Source: Anaeromicropila herbilytica
GTDB lineage: Bacteria; Bacillota; Clostridia; Lachnospirales; Lachnospiraceae
Length of the DNA: 64,000 nt
Assembly (NCBI RefSeq): GCF_016591975.1
Contig: NZ_AP024169.1
Span: 4,599,001-4,663,000 of the forward strand
Direction: 5' to 3'
A model generated the notes under the pieces. That model worked only from the letters and a program-made list of their open reading frames with translations, searched no databases and was not told where the DNA came from. Shown piece by piece: positions 17,486-25,958 of this stretch. Made by a program: the position numbers and the translations under genes. Position 1 is the first letter of the stretch, and the number at the start of each line of letters is the position of its first letter.

Positions 17486-18683
17486 CTTTTTCATCCTCTT
17501 TTAATTTATTCTTGTAAATTGGATGCCAACCAATCTCCTCCATATCCGCAAGCTCATGATAACAACCATTTTTAAAAAATCTTGGTGTCACTAGAATCCC
17601 CATATTCACATCCTCATCTACACACATATTGTATAAATATTTTCCTCTTTTAGGTTCATCCCAAGTATCTTTATCTAATTCAACAATATTTCTTTTCGTT
17701 TTCCACCGACTTTTTAAATCTTCATAATACTGAGTAATAATCTCTTCGTTTACATCACCTTTCACTGCCCAAACAGTTCTATTTGCAACTGCTTTTAAGT
17801 AATCATTTATAGCCTCAATTTGATCATCATAATCTAATTCAATTAATTGCAACTGCCTTATGTATGTTTTATATTCTCTTTGTTGTAGTTCAATTTCAGT
17901 ATTAGTCGGGTTTGGTGCCAGCTCAACCAAACATTTATTTTGATTAACCCATTTTTGAGTTAAAATCATTTCATTTTGAAATTCTTCTTTCGTAATTTGC
18001 ATAGGATAATTATTTTCTATTTGCAATGCAGTTTTTTTATCAATCCAACCTAAGATTTTATCAAATACCAGTTCTTGAATATCTACTGGTAGATATGTCT
18101 TGGCTTTGAATTCCTGATATATTTTTTTTGTATGTCCCTCATCCATTACTACCAATTTAAATTTTTCGATTATACAGAGTGCATATTGTTTGTTTTCATC
18201 TGAAATAAAAGTCTCAACATACTGATTAATCGAAGCACTTTGCTGTATATAATTTTCTTCATTATCTAGAAATTCATTTTTTATATTTTCATAAGCAGTC
18301 AACGATTCCTCACTATTTCGTGCCATATTAATCAACGATACAATGTGTCCACTTTTATCAACATTTATCACAAGTGTAAATAGCGTATTATCCATTGATA
18401 ATTCACCGACTTTGAGCGCAATTAGCCAATTATATAAGGTTTTCCATAAATCCGTAGCTTTATCTGATACAGGATTTCGGGCAGATAAAGCACTTTTGGT
18501 TTGAATAGCTTCTTTTCCATTTGCATTTTCTACCCCAACATCATCAAATTTCTCTACACTTACTGTACTTTCAATTTCGCAATTTAGCAATTCATATAGC
18601 ATTTGCCGAACTTGTAAACCATATCCATATAATTTATCTGGTACATGTGTATTAGATATTTCGATATCTTTTTTTTCCTCCAA
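17478..18683 (-). CDS. ABC-3C effector: DUF4297-like nuclease with C-terminal ABC-3C domain
   Basis: A protein of about 400 residues. The N-terminus GYGLQVRQMLYELLN, SVEKFDDVGVEN, IQTKSAL and DLWKTLYNWL follow the Cap4/DUF4297 restriction-endonuclease-like pattern, with the acidic E/D pair and the Q-x-K motif all present, so it is predicted to cut double-stranded DNA. The second half (residues ~170-400) is a helical region ending NGCYHELADMEEIGWHP that should be the ABC-3C C-terminal domain. A GTG at 18701 is possible, but the TTG at 18683 has AGAGGTG in front and is preferred. First gene of the operon with middle component and ATPase. Confidence 0.75.
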   Translation of the reverse strand: MEEKKDIEISNTHVPDKLYGYGLQVRQMLYELLNCEIESTVSVEKFDDVGVENANGKEAIQTKSALSARNPVSDKATDLWKTLYNWLIALKVGELSMDNTLFTLVINVDKSGHIVSLINMARNSEESLTAYENIKNEFLDNEENYIQQSASINQYVETFISDENKQYALCIIEKFKLVVMDEGHTKKIYQEFKAKTYLPVDIQELVFDKILGWIDKKTALQIENNYPMQITKEEFQNEMILTQKWVNQNKCLVELAPNPTNTEIELQQREYKTYIRQLQLIELDYDDQIEAINDYLKAVANRTVWAVKGDVNEEIITQYYEDLKSRWKTKRNIVELDKDTWDEPKRGKYLYNMCVDEDVNMGILVTPRFFKNGCYHELADMEEIGWHPIYKNKLKEDEKDD

Positions 18684-18828
18684 ATATTCACCTCTTCTCA
18701 CCTAAAAGTTTTATCCTATCTCTTATTTGTGAAATCCAACAAATAACAAACAATAATTTCTATTCCAATTATAGCCTTAGTCAAAATAGCTAAGCTTAGA
18801 GTAATTCTTTGACCTTTTTATATTATCT

Positions 18829-20202
18829 TTACAGTTCACTAAGCCATGCATATATGTTGAGATCTCTTTTTAAAACATTATTCATATATACAAAATCATC
18901 ATTTGTTGGATAACATTTTGTATAATCAATTAATAGCTTGCATCTCTCTATTAATTCTGTTATTTTCCCCTTTTCCTTATCTAAAAGATTAACACTTGCA
19001 AGCCATAAAACAAATAAAACTTTTCGTGATATTCTTTCTCCAAAAAAATTACTATAATCGAATGTAGATGTTTTTTTATTTTTACTATAACCATTATCAT
19101 ATACATATAACTTTTCTATATCATCAAATAAAACATTTATATTTTCGTCTAAACCTACAGCGTCCTTCATTATTTTATTTTCTAAGATAATGCCCCAGTC
19201 ATTCAATAATATCAAAAAATCATTCCAACAATTATAATGGTTATCATAATTATATATTTCTATTAGAAATTCAATTTTTTTCAATGAATCCATACTCGAA
19301 TTAAAAATTGAAATCAATGAGTAACTAGGATAACTATTATAACTATAACAACTATTAATTTCTTTATCATATTCTTTGTAAAATTGACCTTTATCAATTG
19401 ATTTTTCATAAGTATTAACATTAATTTTTACAAACAATTCGTTTTTCAGGTTTTCTTTAATCCATTTATATTCTTCAGCATCCTTCTTTTTAAAAATGAG
19501 TTCAAAAAGATATATAAAAAATTTGTTAGTAGTATTAAATTCGTATATACTTACTAATTCAAATATTTTGTAGAATAATTTTTTTTTCTCATCTCCATAA
19601 CTAGATATATAATATAAATAAATCTCATTTGCCTTATCAAGATACTCCATTTCATTACTTGTACTTATAATATCCTTAATTTGAGAAACGATAAAATCAG
19701 TTGTTCCATTTATAACAGTTAATGTTTTTATATAAGCAATAAAATCCCATAAATCTTCAACTGTAGCACTCGTTATATTTCGCTGTTTATTATGAGCACA
19801 AACATTTCTATGATTTTTTTTTACTATAAATTCATCTCTTGTTTTTTTATCAAAACAAAAAATATTAAACTTGTCTTTATTTATAATAATTTTAAGTTTA
19901 TTATCCCATTGATCTTCATTTTTTAAATCATTAATCTCTTTTTGCCATTGTTCGTTAGCAAATTTTTCTTTCTCGATGACAGAGCTATCACTTTTTTTCA
20001 AATCACATTCTAATTTATACTGTAAAGGAATACCTTTATATTCTATAACTAGATATCGAACATATTCTATATATGCAAGATATGAAAACATATATGCTGC
20101 TTTAAAAGCTCTATTGCAATAGCAAACCAACGATTCATTAAATAAGTCATTGTCCTCAAAATTATTATCTATAATCCATTTTTTAAATTCTTTTATCTCC
20201 AT
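18829..20202 (-). CDS. HEPN-motif protein of unknown function
   Basis: A 457-residue, very Lys/Asn/Ile-rich protein. Residues ~20-50 form hydrophobic helices (AFKAAYMFSYLAYIEYVRYL), and near residue 133 is RNVCAHNKQRNIT, an R-x4-H motif at the start of a helix (VEDLWDFIAYIKTL). This is the catalytic signature of HEPN ribonuclease domains, so residues 1-160 may be an active HEPN fold. The remaining ~300 residues are helical with no recognised domain and could be a sensor or repeat region. It is transcribed in the same direction as the ABC-3C operon, 145 bp upstream, and its AT content is higher than that of the neighbours. Function as a defence RNase is inferred. Confidence 0.6.
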   Translation of the reverse strand: MEIKEFKKWIIDNNFEDNDLFNESLVCYCNRAFKAAYMFSYLAYIEYVRYLVIEYKGIPLQYKLECDLKKSDSSVIEKEKFANEQWQKEINDLKNEDQWDNKLKIIINKDKFNIFCFDKKTRDEFIVKKNHRNVCAHNKQRNITSATVEDLWDFIAYIKTLTVINGTTDFIVSQIKDIISTSNEMEYLDKANEIYLYYISSYGDEKKKLFYKIFELVSIYEFNTTNKFFIYLFELIFKKKDAEEYKWIKENLKNELFVKINVNTYEKSIDKGQFYKEYDKEINSCYSYNSYPSYSLISIFNSSMDSLKKIEFLIEIYNYDNHYNCWNDFLILLNDWGIILENKIMKDAVGLDENINVLFDDIEKLYVYDNGYSKNKKTSTFDYSNFFGERISRKVLFVLWLASVNLLDKEKGKITELIERCKLLIDYTKCYPTNDDFVYMNNVLKRDLNIYAWLSEL

Positions 20203-20372
20203 TCCATATCTCCCTCTATTAACATTATTTACTCAATATATACTTTTTGATTTATTGATTAGCTTTTCAGTACTCTTGACCTAATAAATATTTTGCAAAG
20301 CAACAATATATTTCTTTTATAAAAAATGCGATTACCAGTTATACTAATACACATTTTAGTGATTAATGCTCT

Positions 20373-20636
20373 TTACTGTAGTGACAGCTTTTTCAACACT
20401 CCATCACCTTTACTCGTAACAATATAGCGTCCTTTCGTATGAAGCATCTCAACATATCCACCGTCAATTAATTCTTTCAATATCTGATTCACCTTAAGCT
20501 TCCCACAGGGCACCAGATTAGCTATTTCTTGCTGATTCAATGGACAAATGCTCTTCCCATCGATTTGTAACTGATTTTCCTTTAGAATTACTAATATCTT
20601 AGTTTTTTCATTTACAAAGCCAAGTATTTCATTCAT
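20373..20636 (-). CDS. Small winged helix-turn-helix regulator
   Basis: An 87-residue protein consisting of one winged-helix domain: KTKILVILKENQLQIDGKSI, then NQQEIANLVPCGKLKVNQIL as the helix-turn-helix, and GGYVEMLHTKGRYIVTSKG as the wing. A 23-bp perfect dyad (20656-20678) lies just upstream of the start, a likely autoregulatory operator. It stands between the HEPN gene and the mobile-element remnant, so it may control either. Precise family and targets are unknown. Confidence 0.75.
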   Translation of the reverse strand: MNEILGFVNEKTKILVILKENQLQIDGKSICPLNQQEIANLVPCGKLKVNQILKELIDGGYVEMLHTKGRYIVTSKGDGVLKKLSLQ

Positions 20637-20655
20637 TTTTTAATCCTCATTTTTT

Positions 20656-20678
20656 AATGGTTTTATTTTAAAACCATT
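20656..20678. promoter_or_regulatory. Candidate operator of the winged-helix regulator
   Basis: AATGGTTTTA (20656-20665), TTT, TAAAACCATT (20669-20678): a perfect 10-bp dyad centred 30 bp upstream of the start codon at 20636. Confidence 0.45.
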
Positions 20679-20816
20679 TTACCATAACCACTTTTGCAAA
20701 ACAAACGATTTTTGAAGTTATGTGATAGCAAATTTTAATTAAAAAACAGCCTGTCACTAAGGATTTCCCCATAGCAACACGCCTACAAACTACCTACTTT
20801 TATTCCATTTCTTTTC

Positions 20817-20915
20817 CTACGTTCCATCAACCTGCTTCATCATCTTCGCTTCATAAATCTCCTGATACCCCTCGAACAATTCCGAACTTGACATCGTTTG
20901 ATTCATTTTCCGCAT
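20817..20915 (-). CDS. Possible 32-residue ORF downstream of the RHH gene
   Basis: An ORF beginning ATGCGGAAAATG, 7 nt after the stop of the RHH gene, with AGAGG in front of it. The product (MRKMNQTMSSSELFEGYQEI...) is not recognised. It may be the surviving start of a truncated mobile-element gene. Confidence 0.3.
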   Translation of the reverse strand: MRKMNQTMSSSELFEGYQEIYEAKMMKQVDGT

Positions 20916-20922
20916 AACCTCT

Positions 20923-21291
20923 TTATACCTTCCTGACTGTACTTTTTCCTTCCCACAAATATCGTGCACCTTCAAGCATCCACAGAATAGCTTTTAGCAT
21001 ATATTCATAGTCAAGCTGTAATTCCTGTATTTTTGCACTGGTTATCTGAATATCTTCTAATAAAATTTGTTCATTCAACTGATGAAGATTTTGTTGCATT
21101 TTCTGCAATTCCTCTACCAGTGCATAAACAGTTTCTTTCTTGCCAACAACACACACATGGTTATAAATACAAGAACGAACAAAATAATCTTTCTTCCTCA
21201 TTCCACTTGCCTTAATCTTTGCTTCAATTTCTCTTCTCTGGTAATCAGAGATACGAAAACTGATTGTTGGATTCTTATGAACTCCTGACAT
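20923..21291 (-). CDS. Ribbon-helix-helix mobilization-type protein
   Basis: A 122-residue protein starting HKNPTISFRISDYQRREIEA, followed by KASGMRKKDYFVRSCIYNH. This is a ribbon-helix-helix opening of the type seen in MobC-like relaxosome proteins. The C-terminal half is a helical/coiled stretch. Its ATG shares one base with the stop codon of the integrase pseudogene (TAATG), showing an original int-rhh operon. A clear paralogue lies at 27260-27622 on the other strand, sharing HKNPTISFR, MKKDYFVRSCIYN, VVGKKET and YLWEG. DNA binding is likely; the exact role, for example in excision or mobilization, is inferred. Confidence 0.7.
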   Translation of the reverse strand: MSGVHKNPTISFRISDYQRREIEAKIKASGMRKKDYFVRSCIYNHVCVVGKKETVYALVEELQKMQQNLHQLNEQILLEDIQITSAKIQELQLDYEYMLKAILWMLEGARYLWEGKSTVRKV

Positions 21292-22302
21292 TATTCCTCC
21301 CCCTCCTTATCTTTAATCACTAATGCATCATTTAACCTGTTTGCCATCTGCTTTTGCTCACTAGGAAACATATGAGCATAGCGAAAAGTAATATCCGAAC
21401 TTTCATGCCCTACTCTGGAAGCAATGGCTACTGCTGTAAATCCCATGTTGATTAATAAGGATACGTGGGAATTGCGCAGATCGTGAATTCTGATTCTCTG
21501 CACTCCAGCTTTCTTATCCCCGCGATCCATTTCATGATGCAAATATGTTTTTGTAATATGGATAAATCTATCTTTCTTGGTAATTCCATATAAACGACTC
21601 ATATAATCCTGTAATTCATCACGCAGGAAATCATGAATTACTACATCACGCTTACTCTTTGGAATATCAATATCTGCCAGAGTCAGTGCCAGTAGTTCTC
21701 CATTTGAAGACCATACCAATATAAAATCTGAAGCGCATAATACGAAACTGGCTTATCCTTTTGCTCAATAAATTTCAAATATCTTCTTTTGTCCAAAAGA
21801 GCATTTCGTCTGCTTTCCCTTTTCCCAATAGTCCCGTCTTCACCACAGGATTCTCTTTCAATTTATAAAATCGTACTGCATGATAAAAAATGCACTCAGC
21901 TCCGATTGAATGGTTTTCAGATAAGTAGGCTTAAATAATGCTCCCTGCGGATTTTGAATTTGATCATCTGATTCTACCATTGAATAATATCTGTCGGTTT
22001 GATATCCTTCACTTTCTTGTCCTTAAAATAAGAGAGTATTTTGCTGTTAATAACCGCTTCCTTCGTAATCCAAGTATTTTCCTTCAATTTGAGTTTCATA
22101 TCTCTTGTATAAACTTCGACAAAATCATCAAAAGTCATTTCCAATTTACTTCTTTCTTCATACGAAAATGCTACTCCCACTCTAATGCTTCTCTTCTGGT
22201 CTTAAACCCACGCTTCAACTTTTGCTTGTTCTTTCCAGTCCAGTCATAACAATGTAACGAGACATACCATGTGCCTCGCTCCTCATCTTTATATGCTGCC
22301 AT
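21291..22302 (-). pseudogene. Tyrosine recombinase (integrase), decayed
   Basis: The gene starts at 22302 (MAAYKDEERGTWYVSLHCYD), closely like the start of the intact integrase at 48353. The frame breaks near 22170. The N-terminal SAM-like domain continues (MTFDDFVEVYTRDMKLKLKE) to an in-frame TAG at 21974. Further frameshifts lie at the A-run near 21888 and near 21716. The last segment holds the catalytic part HDLRNSHVSLLI, VGHESSDITFRYAHMF with the R, H and Y residues, and ends at 21291. At least four lesions mean no functional integrase is made. It marks the remains of an integrative element related to the intact one further right. Confidence 0.9.
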
Positions 22303-22317
22303 CCATTTCTCCTTTCC

Positions 22318-22506
22318 TTACACTGATACTGTCACTCCGTAAAACTTCTCTTCAAAATACTTAATTGCTACTTTGCCAAGAATGGTAATAAACCCTTTTG
22401 CGTCAAGCTCTTCATTCTTCTGTTTAATAAGCTTGTATTCATATGATTTTGAAATGGCAAGCATTTCAGCCATCTCTGCTGCTGTTATATAAATTGCTCC
22501 TTCCAT
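22318..22506 (-). CDS. Excisionase-like helix-turn-helix protein
   Basis: A 62-residue protein with a MerR/Xis-type winged helix: AIYITAAEMAEMLAISKSYE, YKLIKQKNEELDAKGFITI and a final VAIKYFEEKFYGV. The same layout is seen in the 92-residue protein at 46989-47267 of the intact element (DVEEVREVLSIGKTKAYAII, AAKGFLTIRGR, KYFEQKIYGY), so the two are homologues. It precedes the integrase pseudogene by 15 bp on the same strand, the usual xis-int order. Without a working integrase it is probably only a regulator or relic. Confidence 0.75.
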   Translation of the reverse strand: MEGAIYITAAEMAEMLAISKSYEYKLIKQKNEELDAKGFITILGKVAIKYFEEKFYGVTVSV

Positions 22507-22846
22507 ATGTCCACCTCCTTTGTATAAAAATTTGCATTCTAAATAGGGAAATTGGGAACAACCACGGCCACTCTGTCCTCTGTTAATTGAAATTACTGTG
22601 GCTAGATTAGGTGCTATAACTCACGTTATAACTACCGTTTTCCATTTTCCTATTTAGAAAATCGTTGGCGTTCTGTGTATCCATAAGCTGTTGATGTTCC
22701 GATCAACCTCGGCTATGCGCCCCGGGCCTACTCTTGTGTGAGATATTCCCGCCAGTTCTGGGAGTGTCATCATCGCTCGCTTCCTTATCAGAGGTCTTGT
22801 CAAATGTCTGTTAACATATTGTATCGCTCATTCAGTTGTGTATTTA

Positions 22847-22930
22847 TTCGCTTAAAAGCAATTTATTTTGTGTTGCCCATTATAGTTCGCTTTAATGCGA
22901 ATATCAATAATATTTTCGCTTAAAAGCGAA
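22847..22930. promoter_or_regulatory. Three TTCGCTT-type palindromic operators
   Basis: TTCGCTTAAAAGCAAT (22847-22862), TTCGCTTTAATGCGAA (22886-22901) and TTCGCTTAAAAGCGAA (22915-22930) lie between the divergent xis-like and XRE genes. The last two are perfect or near-perfect 16-bp palindromes; the third ends 8 bp before the -35 box. They are the likely binding sites of the XRE protein at 23019. The remainder of the 512-bp gap 22507-23018 holds no gene. Confidence 0.55.
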
Positions 22931-22938
22931 AGCTATTA

Positions 22939-22967
22939 TTTACTGTTTCTCTCTTATCAGATATAAT
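22939..22967 (+). promoter_or_regulatory. Sigma-A promoter of the XRE-DUF262-DUF3696 operon
   Basis: TTTACT (22939-22944), 17-bp spacer, TATAAT (22962-22967), 51 bp before the XRE start. Operators lie immediately upstream. Confidence 0.65.
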
Positions 22968-23018
22968 AAGGACAATAAGGTTTCATTTTTATTAAATTTA
23001 CAGTAAGGGAGGCAGACT

Positions 23019-23594
23019 ATGACCATTGGTAAAAAAATAAAATTTGTACGAAAACTCAGAAAAATGACCCAACAGGAACTTGGAGTTGCTGTTGGCTTAG
23101 AAGAAAAAGGAGCGGCAAATCGCATTGCACAATACGAATGTGATTACAGAGTTCCTCAGAAAGATATGCTGATCGAAATGGCAAAAGCAATGGATATTAA
23201 TCCCCTAAACTTTGTCAGTGAAGTCCCAGGAAGTGCTGAAGATATTATGCTAACTTTCTTCTGGCTGGATGAAGACAACCGTGGTGCGATTAATCTTTTC
23301 TCTCTTATCAGTAGTAATAAAAAAGAAAAAGCCACCACAAAGGCGGTTGCCCAATATGATGACAATGATGATTACTGGCCAGATGAACCACCAGTGGGTA
23401 TGTGGTTTAATTATGGATTGGTTGATGAATTTATGAGAGAATGGATGTTTCGGAAGCAGGATCTGAAGAATAAAGAGATAACAGAAAATGAGTATTTGGA
23501 ATGGAAATTGAATTGGCCGGATACTTGTGATGATTGTGGGAAGTTTAATGTTAATTTTAATAAAAACACAAATAAAGGAGATAGTCAATGTTAA
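23019..23594 (+). CDS. XRE-family repressor, first gene of the DUF262 cassette
   Basis: A 191-residue protein with an N-terminal Cro/CI helix-turn-helix (GKKIKFVRKLRKMTQQELGV, then RIAQYECDYRVPQKDML). The C-terminal half is acidic and contains KNKEITENEYLEWKLNWP, a pattern that recurs in diverged form in the XRE of the intact element (GKLSIDRYMDWQ). GGGAGG lies upstream of the ATG. Its stop codon overlaps the start of the DUF262 gene by seven bases (ATGTTAA), so it is translationally coupled to the cassette and probably its repressor, acting on the three palindromes upstream. Confidence 0.85.
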   Translation: MTIGKKIKFVRKLRKMTQQELGVAVGLEEKGAANRIAQYECDYRVPQKDMLIEMAKAMDINPLNFVSEVPGSAEDIMLTFFWLDEDNRGAINLFSLISSNKKEKATTKAVAQYDDNDDYWPDEPPVGMWFNYGLVDEFMREWMFRKQDLKNKEITENEYLEWKLNWPDTCDDCGKFNVNFNKNTNKGDSQC

Positions 23595-24877
23595 ATGATA
23601 AAATTATTAGTGATTTAAAAAAACTTATTGAAATTGCAAAAAATCAAAATAATAAGATAAATTCAAGTATAGTATTAATGAGTATCGATAAAAACAATGC
23701 TGATTTTTCTGAAATAGTAAACTATTTCTTGGAACATAATATTGAACTAATTAATGAAGATATTGAAGTTGATGAAGAAACAGCCGCTACCTTAGATCCA
23801 GAAAATATACGTCCATTTGATCCTACAAAAATAGATATAACCATGAAACCTTATACTATAGATCTTTTATGTAGGCGTATTAATAATAAAGAAATTGAAC
23901 TTGATTCTTCTTTTCAACGAAAATCGGGATTATGGTCTGATATTCAAAAAAGTCAATTAATAGAATCACTATTATTAAGAATACCATTACCAGCTTTTTA
24001 CTTTGATGCTACTTCTGAAGATAAATGGCTCATAATTGATGGACTTCAGCGTACTTCAGTATTTAAAGAGTTTATACTCGAAAAAAAATTCAAATTAAAA
24101 GGTTTGGAGTTTTTTACCGAATTAAATAATTGTACCTATGATTCCCTTCCTCGAATATTTCAAAGAAGAATAGAAGAAACTCAAATTAATATTTATTTAG
24201 TTAATCCCGGAACCCCAGAGAATGTTAAATTTAATATTTTTAAAAGAATAAATACTGGTGGTTTAGCTTTAACTACTCAAGAAATCAGAAATGCTTTGTA
24301 TCAAGGAAATGCAACAGTTTTTTTAACAGAATGTTCCAATTTATCAATTTTCAAAGAAGCAACTGGTTACAGTATAAAAAGCGACAGAATGTTAGATAAA
24401 GAATTTGTTTTACGATATATAGCATTCTCATGCCTAGATACCACGAACTATAACGGTATTGTTGATGATTTTTTAAATGATGCAATGAAATATATTAATA
24501 ATGCTTCTCCCGATACATTAATGAATATCAAAACTCAATTTATTCGATCTATGAAAATTAATCAACAGCTTTTTGAAAGACATGCATTCCGCAAAATGAG
24601 TTATGATGGAAGACGTAGACCAATTAATAAAGTTCTCTTTGAATTATGGAGCAGTCAACTTGGGAAGCTAACTGATAAAGACATAAAAATATTATGTAAT
24701 AACAAAAATATTTTACTAAATAATTTTATCAATCTATGTGAAAGCAATTCATTTGCTAGCTTACTAAAAGCAAGCGATAAGTATGCTTTAAAATCTAGAA
24801 TGCAAACGCTAAACAAACTAATTTTCGATATTATAGGAGGTAACGATGATTCAAACACTAGCGCTAAAGAATTTTAA
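23588..24877 (+). CDS. DUF262 protein with sigma-1.1-like N-terminal domain
   Basis: A 429-residue protein. Residues ~100-240 are a DUF262 (ParB/Srx-like) domain: LDSSFQRKSGLWSDIQKSQL, LRIPLPAFYFDA, WLIIDGLQRTSVFKEF and FNIFKRINTGGLALTTQEIR. The DGLQR motif is the nucleotide-binding/hydrolysing signature of the family (as in GmrS and other anti-phage proteins). Residues ~1-70 (LKKLIEIAKNQNNKINSSIV ... FLEHNIELINEDIEV) resemble region 1.1 of sigma-70 in pattern and acidic ending. The C-terminal half is helical. It overlaps the preceding XRE gene and, by 32 bases, the ATPase gene that follows, so the products are made together. Nuclease or NTPase activity is inferred from the family. Confidence 0.85.
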   Translation: MLNDKIISDLKKLIEIAKNQNNKINSSIVLMSIDKNNADFSEIVNYFLEHNIELINEDIEVDEETAATLDPENIRPFDPTKIDITMKPYTIDLLCRRINNKEIELDSSFQRKSGLWSDIQKSQLIESLLLRIPLPAFYFDATSEDKWLIIDGLQRTSVFKEFILEKKFKLKGLEFFTELNNCTYDSLPRIFQRRIEETQINIYLVNPGTPENVKFNIFKRINTGGLALTTQEIRNALYQGNATVFLTECSNLSIFKEATGYSIKSDRMLDKEFVLRYIAFSCLDTTNYNGIVDDFLNDAMKYINNASPDTLMNIKTQFIRSMKINQQLFERHAFRKMSYDGRRRPINKVLFELWSSQLGKLTDKDIKILCNNKNILLNNFINLCESNSFASLLKASDKYALKSRMQTLNKLIFDIIGGNDDSNTSAKEF

Positions 24878-25943
24878 ATGTTTCGAAGATTTTGAACTAT
24901 CATTAAGTAATTTAAATATATTATCTGGTATCAACGGAATGGGAAAATCAACAATAATACAATCCTTATTATTGTTACGCCAAAGTAGTGAAAACAATAC
25001 ATTAGATAGAGGATTATTACTAAATTCCACTTTAACTAATATCGGAATAGGTCAAGATTTAATGTATAAAGCTAGCAAAACTGATGAAATAAGTATATCT
25101 TTAAGTAACTTAGAAAATAATTATTCCTGGACTTATCAATATGATGAACTATCTGAATACTTAAAAATAAAAAATACCAATATAAAAGACTTTTCCTCTA
25201 TAAATACAAACATCAATTTATTCGAAAATACATTTGACTATATTTCAGCTGAAAGAATTGGTCCAAGAAGATCGTATGGACGCTCTTACTATGACGTATA
25301 TACCAATAATATCGTTGGTTCTAAAGGAGAATTAGCTGTACATTATTTATTAGAAATGGGGCGCAGTTTACATATTGCTTCCAACTTAAAACATCCTTCA
25401 GAAAAAAGTGATATTTTAGAATTACAGGTTAATGCATGGCTATCCGAAATAAGTCCAGGCCTTAAAATCCATTTAGAAGATTTTAAAAGTGCAAATTTAG
25501 TAGGTCTTAATTATTCTACTTCTATTGGTGAACTAAATTATGACATAAATGCTTGCAACATGGGATTTGGAGTCTCATTCATACTACCAATTGTTATCGC
25601 ATTACTAAAATCTTCAAATGATACACTGTTAATTATAGAAAATCCAGAAGCACATATACATCCAAAAGGTCAGCGAATAATTGGTGAATTAATTGCAAAA
25701 GCGGCTTCAAATGGTGTACAAATAATATTAGAAACGCATAGTGATCATATTCTGAATGGAGTTAGATTAGCAGTAAAGAACAAACTTATTGCCTCTGAAT
25801 TAGTTAAGCTAAATTTCTTTTATTTATCACAAAATGGTGTTCACTCTAACACCACTCCACAAATTCTATTTGATGGAAGTCTTTCTAGCTGGCCTGAAGG
25901 ATTTTTTGATGAATGGGATAATGCAATAAATGAATTATTTTAG
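24846..25943 (+). CDS. DUF3696-type AAA ATPase
   Basis: A 365-residue ABC/AAA-class ATPase. IQTLALKNFKCFEDFELSLS is the typical opening strand pair, GINGMGKSTIIQSLLLLRQS at ~29-48 is Walker A, TLLIIENPEAHIHPKGQ (~258) is Walker B, and ILETHSDHILNGVRLAV is the switch/H-loop segment. The C-terminus LSSWPEGFFDEWDNAINELF is the tail typical of DUF3696. AGGAGG precedes the ATG, which lies inside the DUF262 gene. Such ATPases pair with effector nucleases in many defence cassettes; here the partners are the DUF262 protein and the unknown third protein. The ATPase fold is certain; the role is inferred. Confidence 0.9.
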   Translation: MIQTLALKNFKCFEDFELSLSNLNILSGINGMGKSTIIQSLLLLRQSSENNTLDRGLLLNSTLTNIGIGQDLMYKASKTDEISISLSNLENNYSWTYQYDELSEYLKIKNTNIKDFSSINTNINLFENTFDYISAERIGPRRSYGRSYYDVYTNNIVGSKGELAVHYLLEMGRSLHIASNLKHPSEKSDILELQVNAWLSEISPGLKIHLEDFKSANLVGLNYSTSIGELNYDINACNMGFGVSFILPIVIALLKSSNDTLLIIENPEAHIHPKGQRIIGELIAKAASNGVQIILETHSDHILNGVRLAVKNKLIASELVKLNFFYLSQNGVHSNTTPQILFDGSLSSWPEGFFDEWDNAINELF

Positions 25944-25958
25944 TGGAGGGGATTACAA

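Noticed and set aside
20761..20830. Left attachment site of the decayed element
   Set aside because: CTACAAACTACCTAC resembles arm repeats only loosely, and no guaA-tail core lies nearby.
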